Source: Planctomycetota bacterium (GTDB taxonomy: Bacteria; Planctomycetota; JAJSAM01; JAJVHW01). Taken from it: 64,000 nucleotides of DNA. This document shows, piece by piece, positions 9,059 to 17,293 of this stretch (its first letter is position 1; each line of letters opens with the position of its first letter). The notes beneath the pieces were generated by a model. That model made no database searches. It was not told the DNA's origin and saw only the letters and a program-made list of their open reading frames with translations. The DNA lies in assembly GCA_021776825.1 (NCBI GenBank), contig JAJFFG010000044.1:1-64000 (forward strand). The letters are read 5' to 3'. The position numbers were made by a program, and so were the translations under genes.

Positions 9059-10434
9059 CTGCGCGCTCTCGCACGTGCCTGTCGACGCGGCCGAGGCGCG
9101 AGGCCGCGGAACGGGTCAGCCGCTTCCGCCCAGTCGCACGTGTAGAAGCGCGAGAGGTTGTGGGCATAGTGGCGGTACCCGAGGTTGGTGACGGCCGCGA
9201 CGTGGAGCGGCGCGGCCGTTCGGCGGAGTCGTCGCGCGATGCTCCGCCATGAGTACGCGTAGCGCCACGCAGCCCCCGTCGCCTCTTGGAGTTCGTCGGG
9301 ACTCATGCGCGCCGGCTGGAAGACGACGTGCTGCCCGTCGTACTGCTCCCAGTCGCGCGTGAGTATCCGCCCCTCGGCTGAGAGGCGCGCGTAGAGCGGA
9401 GTGCCAGGGAAGGGCGTTGCGATCGCGAAGCGCGGGAGGTCGATGCCAATGTCGACCGCCATCCGAGCGGTCCGCTCGCACACGTCCCCCGTGTCCTCGT
9501 CCAGTCCGAAGACGAAGCACCCCTGAACGGAGATCCGACGAGCGTGGAGGGTGTCGATCACGCGCGCGAACGACTCCGGGCGGTTGAAGTCCTTTCGCAC
9601 GCTCGCGAGGTTGGCCGAGACGATCGACTCGAGACCGAGCAGAAGACCGCGACAGCCACTCTCCTCCAACGCGTCGAGCAACTCGACATCCTCCGCGACG
9701 CGGACGGTTGCGAGTCCGTACCACGAGATACCGAGCGGCACGAGTGCTCTGAACAGCCGCAGTGCATAGGCGCGATCTGCGATGAGGTTCAGGTCGACAA
9801 AGACCGCGCGACGAGCCTTGGTGGCGCGGAGGTCCGCGACAACATCCTCCACCGGCTTCTGGAGTGGGCGTCGCCCCCACGCGGAGGGAGCGACGCAGAA
9901 CTCGCACGCGTGCACGCAGTTGCGCGTCGCCTCGAACACGTGTTGCGTGAGGTAGCGCCATCGTGGGAGCACGGAGCGGTCCGGGAGCGGTCGCGACGCC
10001 AGATCGAGGTCGTCCGCCTGGTCGTAGCGCGGCTTCAGATCCCCACGGGAGAACTCCCGCAGAAGCTGGGGCCACGTGTCCTCCGCGTAGCCGACGACGA
10101 TCGCGTCAGCGTGTGGCGCGGCGTCCTCGGGCACCAACGTGACGTGAGGGCCGCCGAGTACGACGGTGACCCCGCGGGCGCGGAGGGCTCCCGCGAGCTT
10201 GTATGCACGCGGGGCGGTTCCGGTGATCACCGTCATCCCGACGAGGTCGGCGTCGATGTCGGCCACGTCGACGTCCACGATGCCCTCGTCGATGCACGTG
10301 ACACTGGCCCCCAAGTCGCCCGGCACGAGTGCCGCCAGCGTGGGGAGCGTCAACGGCATGTAGCGCAGCGACTGCCGGAAGATCCCGCTACGGCGATACA
10401 GCGGCCCCTTCGGGCTGACCAGAGTGATGCGCAC
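9055..10434 (-). CDS. B12-binding-type radical SAM enzyme 2 (first gene of the operon)
   Basis: 459 residues, GTG start. It is a paralogue of the next gene, with the same order: B12-like domain (VVLGGPHVTLVPEDAAPH at 91-108), cluster motif C173-x3-C177-x2-C180, then VFVDLNLIADR, LLLGLES and ATPFPGTPLYARL. The last 20 residues are very basic. A TAGTAT hexamer ends 7 bases before the GTG and no Shine-Dalgarno is present, so the transcript is probably leaderless. Two such enzymes side by side suggest two successive radical steps on one product, or two partners of one reaction. Confidence 0.87.
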   Translation of the reverse strand: MRITLVSPKGPLYRRSGIFRQSLRYMPLTLPTLAALVPGDLGASVTCIDEGIVDVDVADIDADLVGMTVITGTAPRAYKLAGALRARGVTVVLGGPHVTLVPEDAAPHADAIVVGYAEDTWPQLLREFSRGDLKPRYDQADDLDLASRPLPDRSVLPRWRYLTQHVFEATRNCVHACEFCVAPSAWGRRPLQKPVEDVVADLRATKARRAVFVDLNLIADRAYALRLFRALVPLGISWYGLATVRVAEDVELLDALEESGCRGLLLGLESIVSANLASVRKDFNRPESFARVIDTLHARRISVQGCFVFGLDEDTGDVCERTARMAVDIGIDLPRFAIATPFPGTPLYARLSAEGRILTRDWEQYDGQHVVFQPARMSPDELQEATGAAWRYAYSWRSIARRLRRTAAPLHVAAVTNLGYRHYAHNLSRFYTCDWAEAADPFRGLAPRPRRQARARARR

Positions 10435-10440
10435 GCCGGG

Positions 10441-10446
10441 ATACTA
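10441..10446 (-). promoter_or_regulatory. Predicted -10 element of the biosynthetic operon
   Basis: TAGTAT on the minus strand, 6 bases from the GTG at 10434. Nothing resembling a Shine-Dalgarno lies in between. This is one of nine such arrangements in the window. No convincing -35 was seen. Confidence 0.5.
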
Positions 10447-10659
10447 CCCGCCCGCCGCCGGACCGGTCCGGGAGCGAGGAGCAGCGACGCTCCATAGCGG
10501 TCACCGCGAGGACGCCACGACACCGGACGCTTCGGCCGGGCTCCGCGTATCGCCCCGCGGAGTTCGCGACGAGGCCTGCGGTCGCGTTCATCGGCTTGCC
10601 CCGAACTGAGACCGACGTGCGCCTCCTCGCCCGGCCTACCACCCAGTCGGCCGCTCCCC

Positions 10660-10714
10660 CATCTCCGGCTCCAGATCGACGCCCAGGCCGTCCGCGATGC
10701 GGTTGATGTAGTTG
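10660..10714 (-). pseudogene. Fragment of the AhpD-like gene (C-terminal 18 codons)
   Basis: These 55 bases match 12777-12831 in the same orientation with one mismatch (position 10678). Read on the minus strand they encode NYINRIADGLGVDLEPEM, the end of the selenocysteine AhpD-like protein, and then diverge completely. There is no start codon or upstream homology, so this is a remnant, not a gene. Confidence 0.8.
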
Positions 10715-10727
10715 GTATGGGCTGAGC

Positions 10728-10783
10728 CCCACTGCATCCCACTGGGTCCCACGCCATCCAGCCTGGACCCCACTGGAGCCCAC
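10728..10783 (+). repeat. Five helically phased CCCAC motifs
   Basis: CCCAC occurs at 10728, 10738, 10748, 10769 and 10779, four times extended to CCCACT. The spacings are 10, 10, 21 and 10 bases, so all five lie on about the same face of the helix. They sit between the two divergent transcription units. They could be an operator array or a decayed tandem repeat. Confidence 0.5.
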
Positions 10784-10909
10784 TCCATGTGCGTCCTCTG
10801 AAGGCACACATAGGGCACACGCGGCGAGATCAGGCCTGGCCCATCCAGCACGAGCGTGCGCGGGCACGGAGAGCGACTCGGAACGCTGCGAAGCGGGGGG
10901 CCTTCCGAG

Positions 10910-10915
10910 TAGAAT
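10910..10915 (+). promoter_or_regulatory. Predicted -10 element of the AlbA_2 gene
   Basis: TAGAAT, 8 bases before the ATG at 10924, with no Shine-Dalgarno between. It predicts a leaderless or nearly leaderless mRNA and supports the ATG at 10924 over in-frame codons upstream. Confidence 0.5.
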
Positions 10916-10923
10916 TCCGACCT

Positions 10924-12288
10924 ATGGCGCTGACTGATCTCCTGAAGCGTCCCGAGGGCAAGACGCTCGAGTTCAAGCGAGACCTGTCGTCGCGATTGGG
11001 GGTCCTGAGGACGCTGGTCGCCTTCGCGAACACAGCAGGGGGCACACTCCTCGTCGGCGTGGAGGACGGCACGCGGAACGTCCGTGGCATCTCAGCCCCC
11101 CTCGCCATGGAGGAGCGCATCGCCAGTCTCATCACCGACTCGGTGACACCTCGACTCCTGCCGGAGATCGAGATCCACGCCTGGCGCAAGACCCACGTGG
11201 TTGCGATCTCGATCCACCCGAGCACGGCACGGCCCCATCACCTGACGCGGGAGGGACCCGCCCGCGGCACGTACGTCCGCGTCGGTTCCACGAACCGGCG
11301 AGCCGACACAGAGCTCATTGCCGAGATGGTGCGCTATGCGCGCCACGACAGCTTCGACGAGCAGCCGATGCCGGAGCTGAACTCTGAAGCCGTGGACTTC
11401 CGAGTCGCTTCCGAGTGCTTCGCACCCGTCCGCAAGCTCCGCCGGTCCGATCTCCGCACGCTGCACCTCGTCACGACGCATCAGGCGCGCACGGTGCCCA
11501 CCGTCGGCGGCGTCCTGCTGTTCGGCGCGCGGCGGGAGGACTCGTTCCCCGACGCGTGGATCCAGGCCGGCAGGTTCGCGGGGACCGACCGATCGAGGAT
11601 CGTGGATCGGGCGGAGATCCGCCTCGATCTCGTCTCCTCGGTCACTGCAGCCGTGCAGTTCGTGGAGAAGCACTCGCTACGCGGCGCCGAGATCGGTCGG
11701 GTACGCCGTCGGGACATCTGGACGTTCCCGCCGGTCGCCGTCCGGGAGGCCGTCGTGAACGCGCTCGCCCACACCGACTACTCACAACGCGGAGCACCGA
11801 TCCGCCTCGCGATCTTCGACGACCGCATGGAGATCGAGAACCCCGGTCTCCTTCCGTTCGGACTCACGATCGACGACGTGCGCGCCGGCATCTCGAAGCT
11901 CCGCAACCGCGTGATCGGCCGCGTGTTCCACGAGCTGGGGCTGATCGAGCAATGGGGTAGCGGAGTGCAGCGGATGACAGCGGCGTGCCGCGAGGCGGGC
12001 CTGCCAGAGCCGGAGTTCGAGGAGATCGCGACTCGCTTCCGCGTCACTCTGCACGCGAACCCGACCACCGATCCCCTCGTGGACGATCGGGATCAGGCGA
12101 TCCTCGACGCCCTCACCGACGACGCAGGGACCGGCGCCGGGCTGCGCACGAGCGACGTGGCGGCGATCCTCGGCGTCAGTGCTCGCACGGCGCGGACGCG
12201 TCTCGCGCGTCTCGTCGAGCGCGGACTCGTGCGCGAGCTCGGCTCCGGCCCGAACGACCCGAAGCGTCGCTACGTGGCGGCGAGATAG
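10924..12288 (+). CDS. Schlafen AlbA_2 and HATPase-domain transcriptional regulator-like protein
   Basis: 454 residues. The N-terminal AlbA_2 (divergent AAA_4/Schlafen) domain shows TLEFKRD (14-20), then FANTAGGTLLVGVED and the GTYVRVGSTNRRA ending. The middle carries a degenerate GHKL ATPase (HATPase_c_4) with REAVVNALAHTDYSQRG and IENPGLLPFG, and GLIEQWGSGVQRM. A winged helix-turn-helix (about 390-454, TSDVAAILGVSARTARTRL) closes the chain. Related proteins are annotated as RecG-like or transcriptional regulators, and some Schlafen-type proteins belong to phage-defence or stress systems. The gene lies between two direct copies of a 55-bp sequence, which suggests local insertion or rearrangement. 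Its target is unknown. Confidence 0.85.
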   Translation: MALTDLLKRPEGKTLEFKRDLSSRLGVLRTLVAFANTAGGTLLVGVEDGTRNVRGISAPLAMEERIASLITDSVTPRLLPEIEIHAWRKTHVVAISIHPSTARPHHLTREGPARGTYVRVGSTNRRADTELIAEMVRYARHDSFDEQPMPELNSEAVDFRVASECFAPVRKLRRSDLRTLHLVTTHQARTVPTVGGVLLFGARREDSFPDAWIQAGRFAGTDRSRIVDRAEIRLDLVSSVTAAVQFVEKHSLRGAEIGRVRRRDIWTFPPVAVREAVVNALAHTDYSQRGAPIRLAIFDDRMEIENPGLLPFGLTIDDVRAGISKLRNRVIGRVFHELGLIEQWGSGVQRMTAACREAGLPEPEFEEIATRFRVTLHANPTTDPLVDDRDQAILDALTDDAGTGAGLRTSDVAAILGVSARTARTRLARLVERGLVRELGSGPNDPKRRYVAAR

Positions 12289-12298
12289 GAGCCGCGAG

Positions 12299-12658
12299 AT
12301 GAGCGACGTGCCGGACCCGACGGATCCGCTGCTCGGCCGCTCGCGCATCGTCGAGACCTCGACGTGGAACAGCGACGCACTCGACCTCCTGGGTCCAGCG
12401 TGCCTCGAGTTCGAGCCCGACGGTACGGGTGCGATCCGTTTCATCGCCGTGCGCGGCGGGATCGACTACCGCGTGTCGTCGCAACACGCCAAGTCGAGTG
12501 TGGAATTCACGTGGGAAGGGGTGAGCGAGGGCGACTCCATCTGCGGACGCGCGGTGGCCGTGCTCGACGGCGACGGGCTGAGCGGGACACTCTTCATCCA
12601 CCTCGGCGATGAGTCGTCGTTCGTCGCACATCGATGGACGACGCCCCACGACCGCTGA
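12299..12658 (+). CDS. Small protein of unknown function
   Basis: 119 residues, beginning 10 bases after the AlbA_2 gene with GGAG close upstream. The predicted fold is mostly beta (LEFEPDGTGAIRFIAVRGG, VEFTWEGVSEGD, GTLFIHLGDES), with many acidic residues and no signal peptide or membrane helix. I do not recognise a family. Its closeness to the AlbA_2 gene suggests cotranscription. The pair is bracketed by the 55-bp repeat. Confidence 0.65.
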   Translation: MSDVPDPTDPLLGRSRIVETSTWNSDALDLLGPACLEFEPDGTGAIRFIAVRGGIDYRVSSQHAKSSVEFTWEGVSEGDSICGRAVAVLDGDGLSGTLFIHLGDESSFVAHRWTTPHDR

Positions 12659-12761
12659 GCGGAGGCAGATAGGGGGCAGCACCAGCGCGGCATTCTCCGC
12701 GCCACGAGGCTGAGAATAGGCCACACACCATCTCGCGAGTCGCGACGCTCGACCGTCGTAA

Positions 12762-13337
12762 CTACTTGTCCTGCAACATCTCCGGCTCCAGATCTACGCC
12801 CAGGCCGTCCGCGATGCGGTTGATGTAGTTGAAGTAGCTGATGACCTGGGTCGCGTCGTGGATCGCGGTGTCGTCCCAGCCGGCGGCACGGAGGGCGTCG
12901 ACGTCGGCGTGGCCGCAGGCGCCGGGGGTGCGGGTCAGTTTGTCGGCGTAGGCGCAGAGTGCGGCCTCGTTCGGCGGGAGGCCGATCTCGGTCCAGTCGG
13001 ACTTCGCGAGCGTAGAGACGCTCTTGGCTTCGTCCTCGGTCAATCCCTCGCGAACACCCTCGGCACGGAGATCCTCCCCGTGAGCGACCGTTCAGTAGAA
13101 GCAGTCGTTGGCGCGCGAGACGACGGTGGCCAGCAACTCGCGCCGGAAGCGACTGAGCGGCGACTTGCCGAACATCGTCGACTTGTACATCTCCATCGAT
13201 GCCTGGAGCACCGGCGGGTTGCGCGACATCAGCCGCACGATGCCGAACACGCGGCCGGCGCGCCCGAGCGCGGCGTCGAACATCTGCTTGAGAGGCCCGG
13301 TGGCCTCGTCGTCCTGAACGAGTCGGATGTATGCCAT
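12762..13337 (-). CDS. AhpD-like peroxidase-related selenoprotein (TGA read as selenocysteine)
   Basis: 191 residues when the TGA at 13092-13094 is read as Sec82. A conventional reading gives two pieces (13092-13337 and 12762-13043), but frame and homology run straight through. The N-terminal part (MAYIRLVQDDEATGPLKQMFDAA) and the ANDC-FY-U-TVAHG site match carboxymuconolactone decarboxylase/AhpD-type peroxidase-related enzymes, where the usual site is CxxC followed by His. Here the second Cys is replaced by Sec (C79-F-Y-U82, H86). A hairpin fitting bacterial SECIS rules follows. Known AhpD-like selenoproteins use such CxxU sites in thiol-dependent peroxide reduction. TATCCT lies 6 bases before the ATG. 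Confidence 0.85.
12777..12831 (-). repeat. 55-bp direct repeat, parent copy inside the AhpD-like gene
   Basis: Matches 10660-10714 with 54 of 55 bases. It lies in the coding 3' end of the AhpD-like gene, so this copy is the functional one. Together the copies bracket about 2.06 kb that contains the AlbA_2 gene and its small neighbour. Confidence 0.8.
13064..13082 (-). promoter_or_regulatory. Candidate bacterial SECIS hairpin for Sec82
   Basis: On the minus strand, CACGGGGA pairs with TCTCCGTG around a GGA loop (one G-U pair). The loop begins 17 nt after the TGA and starts with G. Published bacterial SECIS rules ask for a small apical loop with a G in its first two positions, 16-37 nt after the UGA, so this fits. 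Confidence 0.65.
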
Positions 13338-13343
13338 GCCCGC

Positions 13344-13349
13344 AGGATA
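13344..13349 (-). promoter_or_regulatory. Predicted -10 element of the AhpD-like gene
   Basis: TATCCT on the minus strand, 6 bases from the ATG at 13337, no Shine-Dalgarno between. Leaderless mRNA predicted. Confidence 0.45.
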
Positions 13350-13388
13350 CGCACGGCACCGGCGCCGAGGCGAGGGACAGGTGAGACG

Positions 13389-16127
13389 TCAGCGCGGGAC
13401 GTGTTGAAAGCGCGTGACCGAGTGCCCTTCGAGCAGCTCGCCCTTGACGGACGACGTGGTCGCCATGAAGTCGATGAAGCGGCACATCTCGATCATGCCG
13501 ATCACGTCATCGACCTTCTCTGCGGCCGCCGCTTCGCGCGCGGTCTCGTAGGCCGCGATGCGGCGCTGCCACTCGTCCGTGTCACCGTCATCGGGGAACT
13601 CCGGCATCGGGACGTCGGCCTCGTCGACCATGAAGTTGCCGAGGTGTGTGGCGTACAGCGAGATCTGATCCAGCATCAGGTTCCAGTCGACATGCGCGAA
13701 TTCGTTGCCGTCGACAGCCACGCCGGCGGCACGGATGCGCGTCGCGAGATCGGTTGCGGAGTGGGCACGGAGCGCGCCGTCCTGCACCGCGAGCAGATCG
13801 TCGATCGAGCCCTCGTCGAGCGCGAGCACGAGGAAGTCCCCGACGAACGTCATCGTGGGCGTGAAGGGGACTGGAGTGGCGGAGTCGCTCGTGACGAGCC
13901 GGTACTCCGCGAAGTCGCCACGCATCGTCCGCTCGAACTGTGGTGTGCCCGCATCGTCGATCGCCGCCTCGGCGAGCGTGTCGGCGAGGCTCTCGAACAG
14001 AGCGATCACGGGATCGCGGTCGTCGACGGCCACGACGAGGAGCACGCCCGGAATGGGCGGAGTCTCCTCGTCGAGCGCCACCGCTTCGTACAAGAGCGCC
14101 ATGCCAATCTCGTTCCCGAGCGACGGAATCAGCTGGCCGTCGAAGTCGACATCAAAGCGCTGCTCGAACTCGTTCAGTGCCCCCATCGCCCCCTCGCCAA
14201 ACACGCCGAGGCCGCCGTTGCGAACGTTCGCGAGCACAGAAGAGAGGTCGTTCCGATTCGCATACGTCCAGATGGAGCGCTCCGGAAGGAGATCGAAGAT
14301 GCGCGAGGAACCCTGCGCGATGTTCGCCATGGCGCGCAGGCCGTACGCGGCCTCGTCGTCGGCCAGCGGCGCGCGCACGCGGAAGTCCATCTGCGAGAAG
14401 TCGTCCGCCACGTAGCAGGTCATGACCAGGCTCGAGACGGCCTGGGCCTCCGCGGTCATCGCGAGCACCTCGTCCGCATCCGGGGTGTCGCCCAGCGCTC
14501 CCCGGACCAACTCGATGAGTTCTCCGGGGGAGACGAAGAAGAGGAAGCGATGGTCGGCCGGCAGCTCGGCGGCAGCGAGGGTGACCGCGTTCTCGGGATC
14601 GGGAGCTCCGGTCTCGACTCGATCGAGCGCCTCGATCAACGCGTCCGCACTGCCCCCCATCACGAACAGATCGCCGATGGCCACCCAGTAGAAGCCGTAC
14701 GGCGAGCCCGGGGACTGCAGACCACGGATGGTGCGCCCCGCGTGCTCGATCCCCTGGACGGCGTCGACGTCCGGGACGCGCTCCGCCGCCGCAGTCGCCG
14801 ATGCACTCGTGAGCATCTCGATCCAGCGGCCATCGGTGCCGAGGCGCACCGCAGCCAGGAAGTCCGGCTTCCCGTCATCGCGCACCCACACCGTGGAGCC
14901 CGCATCCGAGCCGAACGTCGCCGCGAGGAACGTGCCGGACATGTGCCCCATGAACTTGGTGAGGAATGTCGTGTCGTCGAGCCCGTCGAAGTCTTCGCCA
15001 GGGAGCGGAGCCGGGACCGCAGCACGGACGCGCTCCTCCGCGTCGGCCATGAGCTCGCCCCACTTCTCGGCCAACCACGAGTCCGCCAGGTGCGCGCGGA
15101 TGGGAGAGACCTCCCAGGCCTCGACGAGCTGTCCGAGCCGCTGCGCCTCGATCTGCATCAGAGGCTGCGGGGGGAAGACGTCGCGGATGCGGGGCGACGT
15201 GCCGTCCTTGAACAGCTCGGCGCTCTCGCGCGACCACGTCCACGTCATCTGATAGAGGTCGTGCGTCGGCAGTTCGATGGAGCGCGCCACGGCGTCGACG
15301 GCGATCGCATCGAGGACCGGCGCTAGGTCGACCCCGGCACCGCTTGGCAGCGTGCCGTTCAGCGGCGGGGCGCGCATCGCGGCCACGTTCACCCAGTCGC
15401 GGACGGGCGCGGCGGCGGAGAGACGTGCGAGCTCGTCAGTGAAGGACGGCAGCGCGTGCAGCGAGCCCTGGCCCTCGGCGACGCGAAGGTTGATGGCCGT
15501 CCCCACCGCTGACTTGTCGTCGCTGACGACGAGCAGATCCTCGAGCAGTGTGGCGTAGACGGTGGTCTCGCCGTCTGTCATCGCCGAGAGCTGGTAGTCG
15601 CCGACCACCTCGGACGTGACCTCCACCTCAGCCAGTTCCGCGCGACGGTTCAGTTCGTCGTGCAGGGCGCGCCAGTCGAGGTCGCCTGAGAGCAGATCCT
15701 GCGCCAACGCGTCGACGTCGATCCGCGTGACGATCGTGAAGTGCGGCTCCGACTTGGGGTCGACCGAGATCGCGACGGCGGCCTCCGCGCCGAGGAGCTT
15801 CAGCGCGGCCTCGCCGTTGAGCGGGTAGTCGATCTTCTTCGAGAGTTCCGTCAGCTTGTCGGCGAGTTCGGAGAGCTTCCCGCTGTCGTCCGAGGCCATC
15901 TCGAGCATCCCGGACGCGCGCAGATCGGCCCACGCCTGCGACGAGCCAACGCCGTCGATCAGGCCGCGCGCATCCCGCGCCTCGACGTAGTACAGCGTGC
16001 TCGGTGGCAGGACGGCCGCGACCGGCAGTTCGGACCGCGTGGCCGACCGCCAAGCGGCCACGCCGAGCGCGGCTCCGATCCCGAGAGAGACAGCGGCGAT
16101 GGACCCGATGATGGCTGCAGTGCGCAT
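13389..16127 (-). CDS. Large membrane-anchored protein of unknown function (DUF3352-like)
   Basis: 912 residues. One N-terminal hydrophobic segment (about 5-26, IIGSIAAVSLGIGAALGVAAW) anchors a long, acidic, presumably periplasmic region. The opening LPPSTLYYVEARDARGL and the repeated alternation of beta strands with statements of the LPADHRFLFFVSPGEL kind resemble DUF3352-type proteins and large exported planctomycete proteins of unknown function. No catalytic motif was recognised. It has its own TAGACT hexamer 6 bases before the ATG, so it is likely transcribed separately from the glycosyltransferase gene that ends 44 bases upstream. Confidence 0.75.
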   Translation of the reverse strand: MRTAAIIGSIAAVSLGIGAALGVAAWRSATRSELPVAAVLPPSTLYYVEARDARGLIDGVGSSQAWADLRASGMLEMASDDSGKLSELADKLTELSKKIDYPLNGEAALKLLGAEAAVAISVDPKSEPHFTIVTRIDVDALAQDLLSGDLDWRALHDELNRRAELAEVEVTSEVVGDYQLSAMTDGETTVYATLLEDLLVVSDDKSAVGTAINLRVAEGQGSLHALPSFTDELARLSAAAPVRDWVNVAAMRAPPLNGTLPSGAGVDLAPVLDAIAVDAVARSIELPTHDLYQMTWTWSRESAELFKDGTSPRIRDVFPPQPLMQIEAQRLGQLVEAWEVSPIRAHLADSWLAEKWGELMADAEERVRAAVPAPLPGEDFDGLDDTTFLTKFMGHMSGTFLAATFGSDAGSTVWVRDDGKPDFLAAVRLGTDGRWIEMLTSASATAAAERVPDVDAVQGIEHAGRTIRGLQSPGSPYGFYWVAIGDLFVMGGSADALIEALDRVETGAPDPENAVTLAAAELPADHRFLFFVSPGELIELVRGALGDTPDADEVLAMTAEAQAVSSLVMTCYVADDFSQMDFRVRAPLADDEAAYGLRAMANIAQGSSRIFDLLPERSIWTYANRNDLSSVLANVRNGGLGVFGEGAMGALNEFEQRFDVDFDGQLIPSLGNEIGMALLYEAVALDEETPPIPGVLLVVAVDDRDPVIALFESLADTLAEAAIDDAGTPQFERTMRGDFAEYRLVTSDSATPVPFTPTMTFVGDFLVLALDEGSIDDLLAVQDGALRAHSATDLATRIRAAGVAVDGNEFAHVDWNLMLDQISLYATHLGNFMVDEADVPMPEFPDDGDTDEWQRRIAAYETAREAAAAEKVDDVIGMIEMCRFIDFMATTSSVKGELLEGHSVTRFQHVPR

Positions 16128-16133
16128 GGTCGG

Positions 16134-16139
16134 AGTCTA
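16134..16139 (-). promoter_or_regulatory. Predicted -10 element of the 912-residue protein gene
   Basis: TAGACT on the minus strand, 6 bases from the ATG at 16127, without a Shine-Dalgarno. Leaderless mRNA predicted. Confidence 0.45.
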
Positions 16140-16171
16140 CGGGGCCGACCGGGGGCGATGCGCTCTGCGAG

Positions 16172-17293
16172 TCAGTCCGAAGTGAGCGCGTGGTCGTACG
16201 CGCCGAGTACCGCGTCGATCTCGCTCTCGAGGCCGTGGTGCGTTCGAACCCAGCTCCGCGCGGCGCGGCCGAGGGACGCGCGGCGCGGCGCGTCATCCGC
16301 AAGGGCCGTGAGGAGTTCGACGAGGGCTGGGAGATCGTGCTGCACAGTGCCCACAGTGCCGGCGGCGTCGACGGGATAGAGCAGGCCGCGTGAGGCGTCG
16401 GCGCCGACGTACGCCACGTTGCCCTGGATGCCCGCTGCGACGACGGCGCGGCCGTGCGCCATGGCCTCCAGGATCGCGTTGCTGCCTCCTTCGGCGTCGC
16501 TCGTGTTGAGCACGATGTCCACGGAGGCGAAGTACCCGCCGACGGCGTCGTGCGGCACGGCCGCGTGGTGGATGTCCGTCCACTCCGCTCCGGCTGCGCG
16601 CGCGAGCTCGGCCGCGTAGTCCTCGTCGAGAACGTCGCCGAGAAGGACCAGGCGAACGTCCCGGCCGCTGTCGCGCACTCGGGCGACGGCATCGAGCGCG
16701 AGCCGGTTGTTCTTCACGCGGCGAACGTGCGCGACCTGAAGGACGAGCACCTCACCGGGTCGCTTCGACAGCGTCGCGGGCGGGAGGGCGTCCGGCACGT
16801 CCACACCCTTCGTTGCGACCACGATGAGCGCGTCGTCGTCGACAAGATCGCGCACCTGCGCGGCCTCATTCGCGTGACCGCAGACGACGGCCCGCGAGCG
16901 CCCGAGCGATGCGCGCACGTCGCTCGCACGGGCAGGATCCTGGAGGTCCACGGCGAGATCGGTGCCGGTCACGCTCGTGACGAGCGGAACGCGCAGTGCA
17001 CGCGCGAGCCCGAAGCCGCGTGGCCCCGATCGCCGAGCGTGGAACGCGTGCACGAGCTCGGGGCGCCGCGGGCCGCGCGCCAGGCGGCCGACCATCGAAG
17101 CGACGGGCTCACCGGGTCTCAGGATCTCCACCGAGATCCCACGGGCGCGAAGGCCGGTGGCAAGACGCTGCGTCGTGATCTCGTTCCCATTCCGAGCGCC
17201 TGCTGGATTGGCGGCGATGAACGCGACTCGACGAGGCAGGCCCATCACATGCCGCACCCTACGCGAGACACTCTTCCGAGACTCCTGCATCAT
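16172..17293 (-). CDS. Family 4 (GT-B) glycosyltransferase
   Basis: 373 residues from the ATG at 17293, which overlaps the upstream stop as ATGA (a second ATG follows at once). The open frame extends further upstream but without family similarity. GT4 landmarks: N-terminal RVAFIAANPAGARNGNEITT, LVTSVTGTDLAV (acceptor half), LQVAHVRRVKNNRLALDAVA (start of the nucleotide-sugar half) and the E-x7-E motif in AEGGSNAILEAM, followed by AVVAAGIQGN. It should transfer a sugar from a nucleotide donor on the cytoplasmic side. Downstream partner of the GT-C protein and the ChbG/HpnK deacetylase in one operon. Confidence 0.88.
   Translation of the reverse strand: MMQESRKSVSRRVRHVMGLPRRVAFIAANPAGARNGNEITTQRLATGLRARGISVEILRPGEPVASMVGRLARGPRRPELVHAFHARRSGPRGFGLARALRVPLVTSVTGTDLAVDLQDPARASDVRASLGRSRAVVCGHANEAAQVRDLVDDDALIVVATKGVDVPDALPPATLSKRPGEVLVLQVAHVRRVKNNRLALDAVARVRDSGRDVRLVLLGDVLDEDYAAELARAAGAEWTDIHHAAVPHDAVGGYFASVDIVLNTSDAEGGSNAILEAMAHGRAVVAAGIQGNVAYVGADASRGLLYPVDAAGTVGTVQHDLPALVELLTALADDAPRRASLGRAARSWVRTHHGLESEIDAVLGAYDHALTSD

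Larger units (their letters stand above)
10435..10923. other. 489-bp divergent intergenic region
   Basis: No credible gene. It holds, from left to right, the operon promoter, about 200 bases without recognised structure, a 55-bp copy of the 3' end of the AhpD-like gene (10660-10714), five phased CCCAC motifs (10728-10783) and a TAGAAT hexamer just before the AlbA_2 gene. Confidence 0.7.

Noticed and set aside
10660..12831. Insertion sequence or transposon
   Set aside because: There is no transposase, no terminal inverted repeat, and the direct repeats are part of a gene rather than a short target duplication.
13092..13337. The two AhpD-like pieces as a pseudogene broken by a stop
   Set aside because: The break is exactly a TGA at the redox Cys, the frame is otherwise intact on both sides, and a SECIS-like hairpin follows; a random nonsense mutation is less likely.
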